A DNA stretch of 64,000 nt from Gigantopelta aegis (taxonomy: Eukaryota > Mollusca > Gastropoda > Neomphalida > Peltospiridae), in assembly GCF_016097555.1 (NCBI RefSeq), contig NC_054713.1:5973611-6037610 (forward strand), written 5' to 3'. Of this stretch, positions 21,856 to 33,835 are shown one piece after another. Position 1 is the first letter of the stretch; the number at the start of each line of letters is the position of its first letter. The translations under genes were made by a program, and so were the position numbers. A model generated the notes under the pieces. That model did not search any database. It saw only the letters and a list, made by a program, of their open reading frames with translations, and was not told the origin of the DNA.

Positions 21856-23325
21856 CTCTTCAAAAAAAGAAACGCAAAAGGGTACAAATGGGTTATAACT
21901 CCGATTTTATGTTTCCTACCGGTTCATGCTTTGTGAATATAAGGTCATTGCATGTCCCAAACACATTCCCACGGTTACATTCGATAAAACGCAGCTACTG
22001 TACAATAAAGTTCCAAAATGTGAATATTCGTAAAAACGCAGCCACGTGCAAACCATGTCACCACTGCGCGTGCGTTGTCTGCACGTGCAACATGAACACC
22101 GACAGTATAAAAGTGCAGGGTGTTCGCTTGCCTGGCCTCTGTATCTGGCCGACAGTTGACAATCCAGGACATGCCACGTCTCAGTGAACCGCAGAGAAAC
22201 AATGCCATCGGCCGACTAGACGCAGGCGAATCCAGAACGGCCGTTGCCAGGGCATTCCATGTGTCCCCAAGCACCATCTCCAGACTGTGGGACCGTTACC
22301 AGCAACATGGATCAACACGTGACCTCCCTAGATCCGGTCGACCACGGGTCACTACCCCCGGGCAGGTCCGCTACATCCGGGTACGCCACCTTCGGGAACG
22401 ATTGACTACTGCCACCTCCACAGCCGCAGCAATACCAGGTCTGCGCAAGATATCCGACCAGACCGTACGGAACCGCCTACGTGAGGTAGGAATTCGTGCC
22501 AGACGTCCAGTTCGAGGTGTCATCTTAACACCACAACACTGTCGACTCCGACTGCAGTGGTGCCAGATTCATCGACAATGGCCTCAACTGCGATGGAGAC
22601 AGGTGTGGTTCAGTGACGAGTCCCGATTTCTGCTCCGACGTCATGATGGAAGATGTCGCGTGTATAGGCGTCGTGGTGAACGTTATGCGGCAAACTGCGT
22701 GCAGGAAGTGGACAGATTCGGCGGGGGTAGTGTCATGGTGTGGGCAGCCATCTCACACACTGGCAGAACTGACCTGGTCCACGTGCAGGGCAACCTGAAT
22801 GCACAGGGCTACATTGACCAGATCCTCCGGCCACACATCGTTCCAGTTATGGCCAACGCCAACGCAGTGTTCCAACATGACAACGCCAGGCCTCACACAG
22901 CACGTCTCACAACGGCTTTCCTACAGAACAACAACATTAATGTCCTTCCTTGGCCATCGATATCACCAGATTTGAACCCAAATCAGCATCTATGGGACGA
23001 GTTGGACCGACGCCTCCGACAGCGACAACCACAGCCCCAGACCCTGCCCGAGCTGGCCACCATCCCCCGGGACGTCATCCGTACTCTGGTTGCTTCAATG
23101 GGCAGGCGGTGCCAGGCAGTTGTCAACACACGCGGAGGCCACACCCGGTATTGACTCCAGATGACCTTGACCTTGGTGGTGTGTCCTATCACTTACTCAC
23201 AATGGACTAGAGTGAATTGTGAACAATCCTGCAACATTTGGTAATTATCGGACTCACCATTCAATAATTAAATCAATTCTCCAAATGTTACGACAATGTG
23301 GTTTTGCGTTTCTTCTTTTGAAGAG
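21856..23325 (+). mobile_element. Tc1/mariner-type DNA transposon, copy 2
   Basis: Same termini as copy 1 (CTCTTCAAAAAAAGAAACGC .. TTTTGAAGAG), flanked by TA at 21854-21855 and 23326-23327. About 1,470 bp. The 21-bp length difference from copy 1 is explained by a 24-bp internal deletion here and 3 bp of deletions there. Confidence 0.96.
22171..23154 (+). CDS. Tc1-type transposase, open frame but probably catalytically dead
   Basis: 327 residues from the ATG at 22171 (MPRLSEPQRNNAIG), close to the usual 340 for Tc1 proteins. HTH domain at about residues 25-45, GRPR linker (RSGRPRVTTP), then FSDESRF, HDNARPH and PDLNPNQHLWDE. The third catalytic residue, Glu in copy 1 (NPIEHLW), is Gln here (CAG at 22984-22986). 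Eight residues (AALQAEWA in copy 1) are also missing after LPEL. The frame is open, but strand transfer should be abolished. Both frame-1 candidate starts upstream are non-ATG, so the MPRL start is preferred. Confidence 0.93.
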   Translation: MPRLSEPQRNNAIGRLDAGESRTAVARAFHVSPSTISRLWDRYQQHGSTRDLPRSGRPRVTTPGQVRYIRVRHLRERLTTATSTAAAIPGLRKISDQTVRNRLREVGIRARRPVRGVILTPQHCRLRLQWCQIHRQWPQLRWRQVWFSDESRFLLRRHDGRCRVYRRRGERYAANCVQEVDRFGGGSVMVWAAISHTGRTDLVHVQGNLNAQGYIDQILRPHIVPVMANANAVFQHDNARPHTARLTTAFLQNNNINVLPWPSISPDLNPNQHLWDELDRRLRQRQPQPQTLPELATIPRDVIRTLVASMGRRCQAVVNTRGGHTRY

Positions 23326-23339
23326 TATATTATTCACGG

Positions 23340-24250
23340 ATATACAACATGACAGTCATAATGTATCAACCTATCTTATAGTTACTTAACAGTGTTTGAT
23401 CCCCAATAGCACCTATACTTATTTATTTGTGTATCAGTACATTACACTAACGAAATAGCAGGCGCGGATCCAGTGTTTTAATAGCAGGGGTCCAAAACCC
23501 GTTGTTGCTTTTGTGATAAGTGTTAATTTTTGTGTATATTCTGTAATATATATTGTTTGACAAAAATAAACGGGGTCGTGTCAACTGGACTCCCCGCCTG
23601 AATTGTTTATTGACTTATCTTTCCAATGGGTTTTTTTAAATGTAGGTCATACTACAATATATTCCGCTAGGAAAGTGGAAAAGAGCATTAGTTTGAAACA
23701 CACTATAGCGATGCTTTTGTTATGCAAATAGCCTTAGTTATTTACACGAGAAAGAACCTACATTCAAAGCATACAGAGATTTTTGTAAAATAGAATTAAG
23801 TCAACTTTATGCATTTTAGATGATAAATTGTATATGTATTGTAAAAGGTATACGTAGATACCAAACAATAGTGAATTATGTTTTCCATCAGCCTGGACCT
23901 TGAAGAAACAAACGTAGCTGATTTGTTTGCGGATGCATCGCAGTGTTCTGTAATAATATCCATCCCAGAAAGCCAGCAAGAAGTGTATATCATTTTTTAA
24001 TACAAAATAAACCACAATTATCAAAGTGCCGGAATAACTGTTTCATGTTTTGTCCATACATTAACCCACGTACTGCAATTAGTTAATTGGTGTTTTCTTT
24101 CCGTGGCCTGTACATGTGATTGCTGATTGGCAGGTGTATATTTGGAATGAACTTGGTCAATGTAATTAATTACCGCTTTCTAGACACAAAAAAATACGGG
24201 CCGGTTTTTATCAAGATCACAGGGTATTGTGGGCTATCCTGCCATCCTTA
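23340..24250. other. no recognisable gene
   Basis: AT-rich, apparently unique sequence with no supported exon or repeat. Confidence 0.4.
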
Positions 24251-24299
24251 AAATGGTAATGGCCATTACCAGCGTCCTGCTTTAGTACTGTAAATGATC

Positions 24300-25075
24300 C
24301 TGAGGTCAGGACAGATCAGGGTGTTCAACGTGCACATTCAGAGCAAGCTGTTGTAGTGCACGCCTGTAAAACCCTTGATTAATAACACTTTCCCATCTAA
24401 AACAACAAAACTCACCAATTACATAGTCCCAAAAGGAAAGAAAATTATCTCTTTGGATCGTGAGTGGTCGTTTTTGCCTAATAATATGCATTTTTTCTTT
24501 GGATTTCTTAACAGAGCAAAATACTATAACCCCATTTCGTTCTATTAATGCAAACTGAAATGTATCTAGTTAAATAGTTTATTATATTATCAAGTCATTT
24601 ATGTTGGTTTACAAATCAGGTTGATGAAAGCGAAGCGCCTTGTCGTAAATGACTGTGTTTGTTTACACTGTGCATACAGGAGTTGGTCGAAGCTGACGTC
24701 ACTTCGCCCAAAGCTAGAATTCCGGACGCAACGAAAATAAAAGAAGATGGCTGCCCCCAGTTATCAAGAATAACCACGTTTTTTATTAACTCTAAAATTA
24801 CGCGTTTTTCATCTCTTAAAGTGTCAGTATGTGTTTGTGGGCCGGGTATGCATCTTTCCAACACACAAGGCTCATGTTTGACTTTACTATCCCTTTAAAA
24901 ACGCATCAGTCAGATATGGAAGAAGGATATGGGAAGAATTAAAAATACAATTAACCAGTTTTGTACAAGTGGATATCAGGTCAGGTTAAAGGGCTTAACG
25001 TTCACATTCAGAGCAAGCTGTTGTAGCGCATGCGTGTCATGGGCGCGGGTGTCGACCAATACCGGCTCCTCCGTC
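24300..25075. repeat. two copies of a repeat with core CATTCAGAGCAAGCTGTTGT
   Basis: The core occurs at about 24330 and 25006, both followed by AGTGCACGCC/AGCGCATGCG and, in the second, CATGGGCGCGGGTGTCGACC. A third, inverted copy lies at about 50566-50650. Between the first two lies a separate GC-richer repeat (about 24600-24897) ending in TTACTATCCCTTTAAA. No gene. Confidence 0.6.
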
Positions 25076-25528
25076 CAAACTGGATACATTCTGGTAAACA
25101 ATAAATAACACAAATATTATATACTATAAGTGTTAGAGTTATTGTGTTTTAAGCCAATCTCACACTTGCGATGACATTAGCAACTGAAAATTGGGTGGTG
25201 CGTTTTCAGTGGATATTAAATCTGAGTCCGTTAGATACTATTTATCTTACCACGATTCGTTAAAAAAAAGAACAGAAAGCAAAATATTAAAGGGTATACA
25301 ACGGCCATTCGTAGTTTCTCTATAAGAGGGACGTTAATATCTTAAAATCGTAGGCCCTAGTTTCAACCCGTTAAAATGGCCACTAAGTTTTAGTTAATCT
25401 ACAAACCTGTAATACATCTCGAAAACGTTAAAATAGCGTGAATCAAGTGTTTGTGACGATGGAACGGAAAAGTGAAAATTCCCTCTAGAAACAGACTCGA
25501 GCTTGTTTCCAACTGTTACTTTTCTGAG

Positions 25529-26693
25529 TGTCACGGGGATCCTATAATACCCGTAACTGAATAAAACACGATTATCCAAATATCTCTCCTAACTGTATAT
25601 CTATTAGATCTCTCTGTATCGGGCAGTGTATACCCGAGTGGCTCGGCTCTAGGTATATCAGAGATACGATCTTATATAAAGTATGTATATATAGCACGTT
25701 TAGTTCACTAGAAAACACAACAAAACACAATACACCTTGGAATCTGTATTAATCTTAAGCTGACAAATATATTTGCAACAACAATAATAATAACAACCCA
25801 GAACTAATCACTTAATTAGTTAATCACTAGGTGTCTAGTTTACACAATATTCTAATCACTTCACCGTGATACAACACGCACACGTGTGATAATTAAGAAA
25901 CGCTGCCCGGGGAACTTAATGAATGAAGGAATTTCAACTCTATTCCTAACTGGTTAATTTTTAATTAACCCTTAACTACTCATTCAGTAACCTTGTAATA
26001 CAGACTTAATACTGGTACCTATCACAATAAAGACAATAACCTCCAGTTTACCTAGGTCCTCTAGGATGACTGGCTAAGCTTTAATAATTTTAGAACAGTG
26101 AAGCCTACAATTTACTTCGTCAGTTTACCAGAAACACTGTCTAAATAATATTGGTATAATACAGTATTAAAATATTTAAAGTCACATCAATCACATCAAG
26201 GTTATACAACAGAGCAGAAATATATATTTACCAAGTCCAAACGGACGCGTTCCTCGGAAGCCTTCCAATATGTTTCTCCCTGATATCTCTAAAATCCTAT
26301 CTGTTTATTAAAAAAATCCTAATATCGCCTGGGGGCACATCGCGGTACTCCCCCTATCATGTGAATTTTCCACAGCGACCAAGACGACATTTTTTCTTAG
26401 ATGGTAAGACTAGCTGTCGCCATTCCGCTCGGAATACAAGGTCGTAAAACAGAACTCGCGGAGGTATTACGTAACTACTGGCCACATGGCCTCCACAGCT
26501 GGTATGGGTGTGTATTAGAGGGTACGGTCGCGCGGAGGTATTACGTAACAAGGTGCCCACCTTGTCTTAAGTGCATATTGGGAACAGCTCGACCACCATC
26601 GTGCAGGGGTATTACGTAACCACGCCGCACTCGGCCCTCTGAAACAATTAACATCGCCACAGGCGAAAAAAAATAACAGCATGTTCCGTCACA
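25529..26693 (-). mobile_element. solo LTR, family L, minus orientation
   Basis: About 1,165 bp starting TGTCACGGGGATCC and ending GTTCCGTCACA (TG..CA ends), flanked by the 5-bp duplication CTGAG at 25524-25528 and 26694-26698. It aligns over its whole length with the oppositely oriented copy at 53462-54617. There is no internal retroelement region beside it, so it is a recombination-derived solo LTR and looks whole at both ends. It contains three TTACGTAA sites (26467, 26541, 26612). The parent family within LTR retroelements is not determined. Confidence 0.92.
26467..26619. promoter_or_regulatory. three TTACGTAA (PAR-bZIP/E4BP4-type) sites in the LTR
   Basis: TTACGTAA at 26467-26474, 26541-26548 and 26612-26619, each within GGAGGTATTACGTAAC-like repeats. 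This octamer is the known optimum for E4BP4/PAR bZIP factors. Function here is inference. Confidence 0.5.
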
Positions 26694-27011
26694 CTGAGGT
26701 TCGTGCATTTTTAGGGATTAGAAAAAATGCATGTATTAGAAACACCAGGATGACCACAGATATTTGAATGTACGAAAATAGATAATCTAAACAATCAAGT
26801 GTTAGTAATGTCTGATATCAATTACCAAAAACGGATTTTATAGTAAAAACAATCTGCTGTAGCGTATTAAAAACCTGGATTTGTCGCTTTAATACTTACA
26901 TACATAGTAGCAATGTTGTCTGGGAAGGTTGTTCCAGCGATTGCTCGACTCCAGGTGAAGAACGCTGAGCAACCTAATGCCTTTATAACCCGCGTTGCAA
27001 CACATAGCACG

Positions 27012-27325
27012 ATGACAGTGTTTCCAGTGGTAAAGCGCTGGTCTGATGCATGATCGGTCTGGGATCGATCCTTTTCGGTAGGCCCACTGAGCTATTTCTC
27101 GTTCCTGCCAGTGCAACACAACTTGCATATCAAATTCCGTGGTACTGTCTGCAGGATGGTGTATATGAAGGATTCCTTGCTACTTATGGAAAGCATGATG
27201 CGGGTTTCCTCTTTAAGACTGTATGTAAAAAAAAACATTGCCCAATGGTCGACATCCAATAGCCGATGATTAATAAATCAAGGTGCACTAGTGGTGTCGT
27301 TAAACAAAACAAACTTTAACTTTTA
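27012..27325 (+). repeat. SINE A-head/tail-2
   Basis: CCAGTGGTAAAGCGCTGG, TCTGGGATCGATCC, the core, then CATCCAATAGCCGATGATTA and a GTCGTTAAACAAAACAAAC end. Confidence 0.9.
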
Positions 27326-27574
27326 ACTCGTACGTGCACATTTTACAGGAATACAAAACTGAACGGCTTAGTCATTAAATATACCGAATCATTGTGTTTC
27401 GAGACAACGTAGGACAATGTTATACTCACAACAAAATAACAAAAAACTAATTATATAAACGGGGTTTATTTTAAATTTGTAGTAGAAAACTTAACATAGG
27501 TGACGATTGCCAACTTATGTTAAATATTATGTCTTTGTATAAGACTGATTCTAATACATGCACGTGTCAAGGCG

Positions 27575-27700
27575 TTTATAAAGGATCCCTTCCCCACTAA
27601 TGGAAAACATGTTGCGGGTTTCCTCTCTTAAGACTATATGTCAAAGATTACCAACTGGTTGACATCCAATAGCCGATGATTAACAAAGCAGTGCATGTTG
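27575..27700 (+). repeat. SINE core/tail-2 fragment
   Basis: TATAAAGGATCCCTTCCCC, GTTGCGGGTTTCCTCTCT, GACATCCAATAGCCGATG. The head is missing. Confidence 0.8.
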
Positions 27701-27717
27701 AGGTACATGTCGTGGGA

Positions 27718-27812
27718 CACTGGTTGGAAGAGGGACACATGGGTACGAGGAGGTTTGGTGTTATGAGCCAAGCACCTCAAGCGAACACTCAACTGTCCGA
27801 GTTACCCTAGAG
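27718..27812 (-). repeat. SINE type C head, minus strand
   Basis: CACCTCAAGCGAACACTCAA then CTGTCCGAGTTA is the reverse complement of the type C head. Confidence 0.7.
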
Positions 27813-27916
27813 GATTTCCACTTTGAAGTATTTTTAGTCCACAGGAGGACTGCCATCAGTCAGGACACTACACAAATAGCTTCATATTGCATGGCATATT
27901 CCAGACAAATAAAGTA

Positions 27917-28388
27917 CATGCACACGCACACACACACACACACACAGACATACACAGACACACACACATACACGCACACAGACACACAAACACACGCACA
28001 GACACACACACACACACAGAGACACACACACATACACACACACACAGACACACACAGGCAAACAGACAAACACACACAAACACACACACGACACACACAC
28101 AGACACAGACACGCACAGACACACACACACACATACACATACACACACACACATACAGACACACACATACAGACACACACACATAGGCACACACACAGAG
28201 ACACACACACACACACATAGAAACACACACACACACACACACAGGCACACACACACAGAGAGAGACACACACACATACGCACACACACAGACACACACAC
28301 AGGCACACGCACACACATACACACACATAGACACACACACAGACACACACAGACATAAGCACACACACACACATACAGACATACACAT

Positions 28389-28419
<31 letters not shown>

Positions 28420-28568
28420 CATACACACAGAGACACACACACATACACACACACACACACATACAAACACACACACACACACATACACGCACAAACACAC
28501 ACAGACACACACATACACACACACACACACACGTACACACAGACACACACACACAAAGACACAAACAC
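27917..28568. repeat. imperfect (CA)n array, about 650 bp
   Basis: CA/ACAC units with sporadic G and T changes (CACACAGACACA, CACATACACACA). Long reading frames on either strand are repeat artefacts. Confidence 0.97.
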
Positions 28569-28618
28569 ATATTATGACATTATACGATTCTAACAAAAGG
28601 CATGCTTTTTAATGGAGA

Positions 28619-28980
28619 ATGTATGTATGTATGCGTATGTGTGTATGTATGTGTGTATGTATTGATGTATGTATGTCTGTATGTATGTATGTGTATGTGT
28701 ATGTATGTGTATGTGTATGTATGTATGTATGTATGTATGTATGTATGTATGTGTATGTATGTATGTATGTGTGTATGTGTATGTATGTATGTATGTATGT
28801 GTGTGTATGTATGTATGTGTGTGTATGTATGTATGTATGTATGTGAGGGGGGTTGTATGTGTGTGTATGGGTGGGTTGTGTGTGTGTGTGCGTGCGTGTG
28901 AGTGTGTGTGTCTGTATGTGTCTGTATGTGCGTGTGTGTGTGTGTGATAGTGCGTGTGCGTGTGTGTGTGTGTGTTTGTG
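28619..28980. repeat. (GTAT)n/(GT)n array, about 360 bp
   Basis: TATG and TG units, complementary in character to the preceding CA array and separated from it by about 50 bp. Confidence 0.97.
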
Positions 28981-29244
28981 TTTAGTCCAGGCACAATAAT
29001 GAAATACCCATCACAGATTGCAAACTTTTTAATTTCAAATTTATTCAGCTCTGTGTGTAGTACAAAATAACATATTAAAAATGTAGAACAAGATAGTTAG
29101 TGGAACAATTTTAAATTCAACGTTCAAACTATGCTAGTTAAAATAAGGTACGTGACACTAACATTTTAATTGTATGCATCCATATTCTACTGCATCTGCA
29201 TGAAACTGTGTTTTAATTGAACTGTTGAATTTTTATATTAATGT

Positions 29245-29345
29245 TGATCATCACATTTTGTTTTGCATTTACCATAGTTTGACACCCAATAGCCGATGTA
29301 TTTTTCGTGCTGGGGTGTCGTTAAACATTCATTCATTCATTTAAA
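29245..29345 (+). repeat. SINE type D tail
   Basis: TTGATCATCACATTTTGTTT, TTGACACCCAATAGCCGATG, GTGCTGGGGTGTCGTTAAAC and a terminal (CATT)n. Confidence 0.88.
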
Positions 29346-29349
29346 ACGT

Positions 29350-31020
29350 AATGTAATACATTATCCACATGTTTTATTTGGTGTTGTTTCAGCTTGTTAT
29401 CCCAAATCTGAAACAGTAGATGAATTCATCCATCCCTGGTGTAGTGTTATACATCTACGTTCCAGATATCAATTATTGATGAACATATGGTGTGCTTTTA
29501 TACATTACCGATCAATATGTTAATGGAAAATGTCATATCATTGCATCTGTAATTAAAAGCAAATGAGATGCAGCATTTTCCTTGTCGCAGTCAACTAAAG
29601 CAATAGCCACACACATCTCCATCCCACAATTATTTAAACAAAATGCCATATCATTACATTGGTCATTTCTATGTCTATGTTAATTTTATGTAAATGTGTC
29701 TGCTTAAAATATTGCAGATTAATTTTAAAAAATCAATAACGTCATATAGAACACATAGGAATAGCCACTAATATCATGAAGGTATTCCAGTTAGAAGCCA
29801 ATATATTCCTATTTCAGTTGGTTCATGGTGGCCATCATGAGTTTCATTATAATAGTTCATAGAACCAGGTTAAATGGTATCTCAATCCAACGAAACAGAG
29901 ATTTATGTATTTATAAATAACAATGTAACTTAGCTAGATGCTGAAATAATAATGTTTTGTATAATTTCTTTACAGTGTGTTGGTTATATTGGCAGCCATA
30001 TTAAATTTGTCTTATATATAAGTATAATATCTAAATAAAACACTTCAAAGATAACATATATCAATTGTAGACATATAAAAATAGGAATATCTATTAATAT
30101 TATGAATCAATGCACCCCAGTTAGAAGCTTGTACATTATATTCCATGTTTTAGTATATAATCTTTACATCAGCATCCTCAAATTGTGTGCGATAATTTCA
30201 GTTGCCAAAATGCCCTGGGATGTTTGTTTTTCAAACATACGAACTAATCTAATATTGATGACGTCAAATTACTACCTGTTCCACTAATGCTATTTTTCTA
30301 TATTTTTTAAAACGTTATTCCTGTCTAAATGCCGAACAAACACTGATAATGTCATTACTTTTCCAATTTGTGATGGGTAAACCATATATTTCGGGATAGA
30401 TTGCCTGGACTAGTTCTGGAACTTGGCATGCAGCCTCACCCAAACAGAATTGTGCAGAAACCAGCTACGAACAGACCGGCAACGTGCATCAACTTTGCAC
30501 CAATGGTTGAGATCTGAAAAAAAAAGTTTGTTGTTTATTATTTTCCTTTTTATTTATTTATTTATTTATTTATTATTGTTGGTTTGTTTGTTATTTGTTG
30601 TTTTATTTGTTATTGTGATGTTAAGAAAACAAAACATGTTAAGAAACAAAATAAAATACCAGGTAAGAAATAGTCTCTATATATTTTGCAAAGTTTGAGA
30701 ACCCTTAGAGCTTGCTTACCTGTAAGCAGATTTTAAAAACAACAGATCTCATTTTGGCACATATGCTATTTACTCGTGGTTATGACGGACGAATGCAAAC
30801 TAAACTGACTTCCAAAATAAACTTTATATTCACAAAAATGTAAAAACAAAAGAGATAAATATCGTTGCTAATCGAAAGAAAGCAGTTTGAAAACCACATT
30901 AGAAACACTTTGCATGTATCACGAGGTGCATTGTAACGTTTCCATATTGAACTAGACGATACTTTCATATCCCTCCGTACCGTTTGTTGGTTTTCTGTGA
31001 TAAACATTCAAGCCTTGTAA
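29350..31020. other. no recognisable gene
   Basis: AT-rich. Short repeated phrases (CCAGTTAGAAGC at about 29789 and 30118) hint at an old duplication. A (TTTA)n run lies at about 30550-30573. Confidence 0.4.
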
Positions 31021-31026
31021 AAACGT

Positions 31027-31418
31027 AAAGTTTGTTTTATTTAACGACGCCACTAGAGCACATTGATTTTTTATCTTATCATCGGCTATTGGACGTCAAA
31101 CATATGGTCATTCTGACACTGGTTTTAGAGGAAACCCGCTGTCGATACATAGGCTACTATTTTACGACAGGCAGCAAGGGATCTTTTATTTGCGCTTCCC
31201 ACAGGCAGGCTAGCACAAACTATGGTCTTTGTTGAACCAGTTATGGATCACTGGTCGGTGCAAGTGGTTACACCTACCCACTGAGCACCGCGTAGCACTC
31301 ACTCAGGGTTTGGAGTCGGTATCTGGATTAAAAATCCCATGTCTCGACTGGGATCCGAACCCAGTACCTACCAGCCTGTAGACCGATGGCCTAACCACGA
31401 TGCCACCGAAGCCGGTTC
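31027..31418 (-). repeat. SINE B-head/tail-2, minus strand
   Basis: Tail-2 (TTTATTTAACGACGCCACTA) at the left, core, then the B head in reverse complement with GGGATCCGAACCCAGTACCT (B-box) and GATGCCACCGAAGCCGG. Confidence 0.92.
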
Positions 31419-31571
31419 AAGCCTTGCAAAGTTTCCTTTGGACGTCAGTATATTTCTCAATGTGAATCTTTAAGGGGCCGGGAGAATATACGAGGCAGTG
31501 TATGGCAACGGGCATTTAGAAACTCGTTTAGTAAGGTTGTCAGAGAAATCAGCCCGAGTAAAGCTTTTAGA

Positions 31572-31800
31572 ATTAATGTTTGCTTTCTTTAACGAGACAT
31601 CTAGAGCACATTGATTAATTAATCATCGGCTATTTGATTTCAAATATTTGATAACTCTGATATTTAGTCTTAGAGAGGAAACCCCCTACATGTTTCCATT
31701 AGTAGCAACGAATCTTTTATATGCACTTTCCCACAGACAGGAAAGCACATACCACGGCATTTGACCAGTTGTGGTGTACTGAATGGAACGAGAAAACAAC
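31572..31800 (-). repeat. SINE core/tail-2, minus strand, head missing
   Basis: TTCTTTAACGAGACATCTAG, TCATCGGCTATTTGATTTC, TCTTTTATATGCACTTTCCC, then GTTGTGGTGTACTGAATGGA. Confidence 0.85.
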
Positions 31801-32017
31801 TCAATCCTGTTCCCAGCTTTTACAGAGTCGATACTATAATTATTGTAAAACTGTTGTTTACCAGAGAACCGAACACCGGCGACGAAATGAAGATTGTAAA
31901 TTCAAAACTGGCAAATATTATTCCAGTAACGATATGAGATGTCCCCTTATTGGCTGCCTGAAAAACAAAGCACGAACAATCTCCAGTACAATCACCACCC
32001 CATCGGACTGAAATATC

Positions 32018-32228
32018 ACATAATATCTTACATTTTCAGTGCAATCAAAGTATGTGATATTTTTAAGATCACATACTTTAAGAATTTGATAACTTTGCAA
32101 ATTAGATGTAAATTAATCGAGGTCACGGTACTAGGTTTATTAACATTTAAGCAAACGTACTTATGTGACACTCCATAATTGACGTATGCATTCACAGTCA
32201 TCAAATAAAAACATTTCAATGGCAATTT
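32018..32228 (+). repeat. foldback family F, copy 2 (5' part only)
   Basis: Shares CATTTTCAGTGCAATCAAAG through ATTTCAATGGCAATTTGA with copies at 12990 and 33836, then diverges. Confidence 0.88.
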
Positions 32229-32407
32229 GATCACCATTTCACGTCTCTGGGACAGGTACCAGCAGTTTCAATCAGCTGAAGTCCATAGGCAGAACATTGT
32301 CACATACTGTCAAGTGTGACTGTGATACGATCATAAATAACAAAATTATCGCCCTTTGTATTAAAGGGATAATTCCATGAACATTTCGCCTATGCGTTTC
32401 TTTTTTG

Positions 32408-32948
32408 ACAGAGTATATACTTTAAGAATTTGTAAAATAATCTAGGTAACTGCACTAGGTTTATTGACACTTAAGCAAACGTACTAGGGTGACACTCCAT
32501 AATTGACGTATGTATTCGTAGTCATCAAATAAAAACATTTCAATAGCAATTTGACAGTGAAAGCGTTCAGCGTTCAGAAAACAACAACGACAACAACAAA
32601 GGACATCCAAAATGACGTCATTCGAATTTGACATCATTTCCATTCAAAAAGATACCGCAGCACATATTCTTACGTCATTTGAATATCTAGTAATGGTGTA
32701 CTGGAATTAACGTTGCGTGTACAGGTTACAAAAACAGGTTAATAAAAATAATGTATTATGATCGCCAGAGGCTCGCATAATACATTTTTCATTCCTAATA
32801 TATGATACAAGAATAATATTTTCATATACTTACCATTTGTGACACCCAATAGCCGATATGTATTTTTGTGCTGGGGTGTCATTAAACAAACATTCATTCA
32901 TACCGAAAAACACTCTGGTAATAACCCATTCGTGCAAATGTTGTAATC
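32408..32948 (+). repeat. foldback family F, copy 3, with SINE D insertion
   Basis: Begins within the family (ACTTTAAGAATTTGTAAAAT), includes GGACATCCAAAATGACGTCA, and ends ACCGAAAAACACTCTGGTAA. A SINE D tail at about 32830-32905 separates TATATGATAC from the closing ATACCGAAAAACACTC. Confidence 0.85.
32830..32905 (+). repeat. SINE type D tail inside foldback copy 3
   Basis: GTGACACCCAATAGCCGATA, GTGCTGGGGTGTCATTAAAC, CATTCATTCA. Confidence 0.85.
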
Positions 32949-33479
32949 GCTCGTCAGAAAATCCAAACAGACGTGCGCTGGCTAATATCATCAATGTTTT
33001 GGACAACGACGTACAGTGGAAAATCCCTGACTTATGAGATGTACGTCATATGTGTTTGATGGTACTGCTCTAACCAGCTTTTCCTCCATCATTGAATGTG
33101 TCTAGCTATTTTCTTCATGACCATCGTCAACTTTCGTTATAAAACTCTACCTATGTTAGCACGCCACTGACATATTTACAATTTAGGAAAGTTTGCTGAG
33201 TTTCTCAAACTTCTGACGTCACGATATTCAGTTTGTAGCACATCAGAGACTTTTTATGGGCAGTTTTATAATATTATATTTTATTACATAATGAAAATAA
33301 ATTAGTCTTCTTATTGGTCGAAAACCAGTCACATGACCTTTCGGAAATAACGGTATTGCCATGAGACGGTCCCACCGGTCCGATCAAATGTAATATTGCT
33401 CTGGGAGATTTAACCAATGAAAATAAAGATGAGCCAAAATTCTATCCAATTAACGAATAGGTAACGTAATGCAACGTCA

Positions 33480-33713
33480 ACAGCTAATTCTAATGTAAAC
33501 AACAACAAGCTTGTGACAAAACGCTTTGCAGTCCTTCAACAAAAAGATAACATCTTTATTCATACTGAGTTTAATTCCGCAAATACAACAGAGACAAGGT
33601 CAGTAATCGCCAAATTGTATAAGGAATATCTCGCAGATTTAGAAAGGTACATGATACATCAAAATGCAGTTGGAATTGGAATCGGAACTCTCCGAACTGT
33701 ATGTCACAAATGA
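33480..33713 (+). pseudogene. possible fragment of a mobile-element or Crypton-like ORF (uncertain)
   Basis: A 66-codon frame with low-repeat composition: KRFAVLQQKDNIFIHTEF, NSANTTETRSVIAKLYKEYL. The RFAVL..NT...A..L..EYL pattern loosely resembles the N-terminal part of ZMYM2/QRICH1/KCTD1-type (Crypton-derived) proteins. There is no adjoining recombinase domain. The resemblance is weak and by eye only. Confidence 0.25.
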
Positions 33714-33776
33714 AAAAGTGTATTTGGAGGTAATCGGTAACTGATCAGTTTAAATGTATGTTCAGATTTATTAGAT

Positions 33777-33779
<3 letters not shown>

Positions 33780-33826
<47 letters not shown>
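33780..33826. repeat. (TA)n microsatellite
   Basis: Pure TA next to the start of foldback family F copy 4. Confidence 0.9.
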
Positions 33827-33829
<3 letters not shown>

Positions 33830-33835
33830 TATATA

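Noticed and set aside
24616-24898. 80-codon frames on both strands
   Set aside because: Lie in a dispersed repeat ending TTACTATCCCTTTAAA; antisense frames are equally open.
27860-28596. Long Cys/Val- or His/Thr-rich reading frames
   Set aside because: They are translations of (CA)n/(TG)n repeats open in several frames on both strands.
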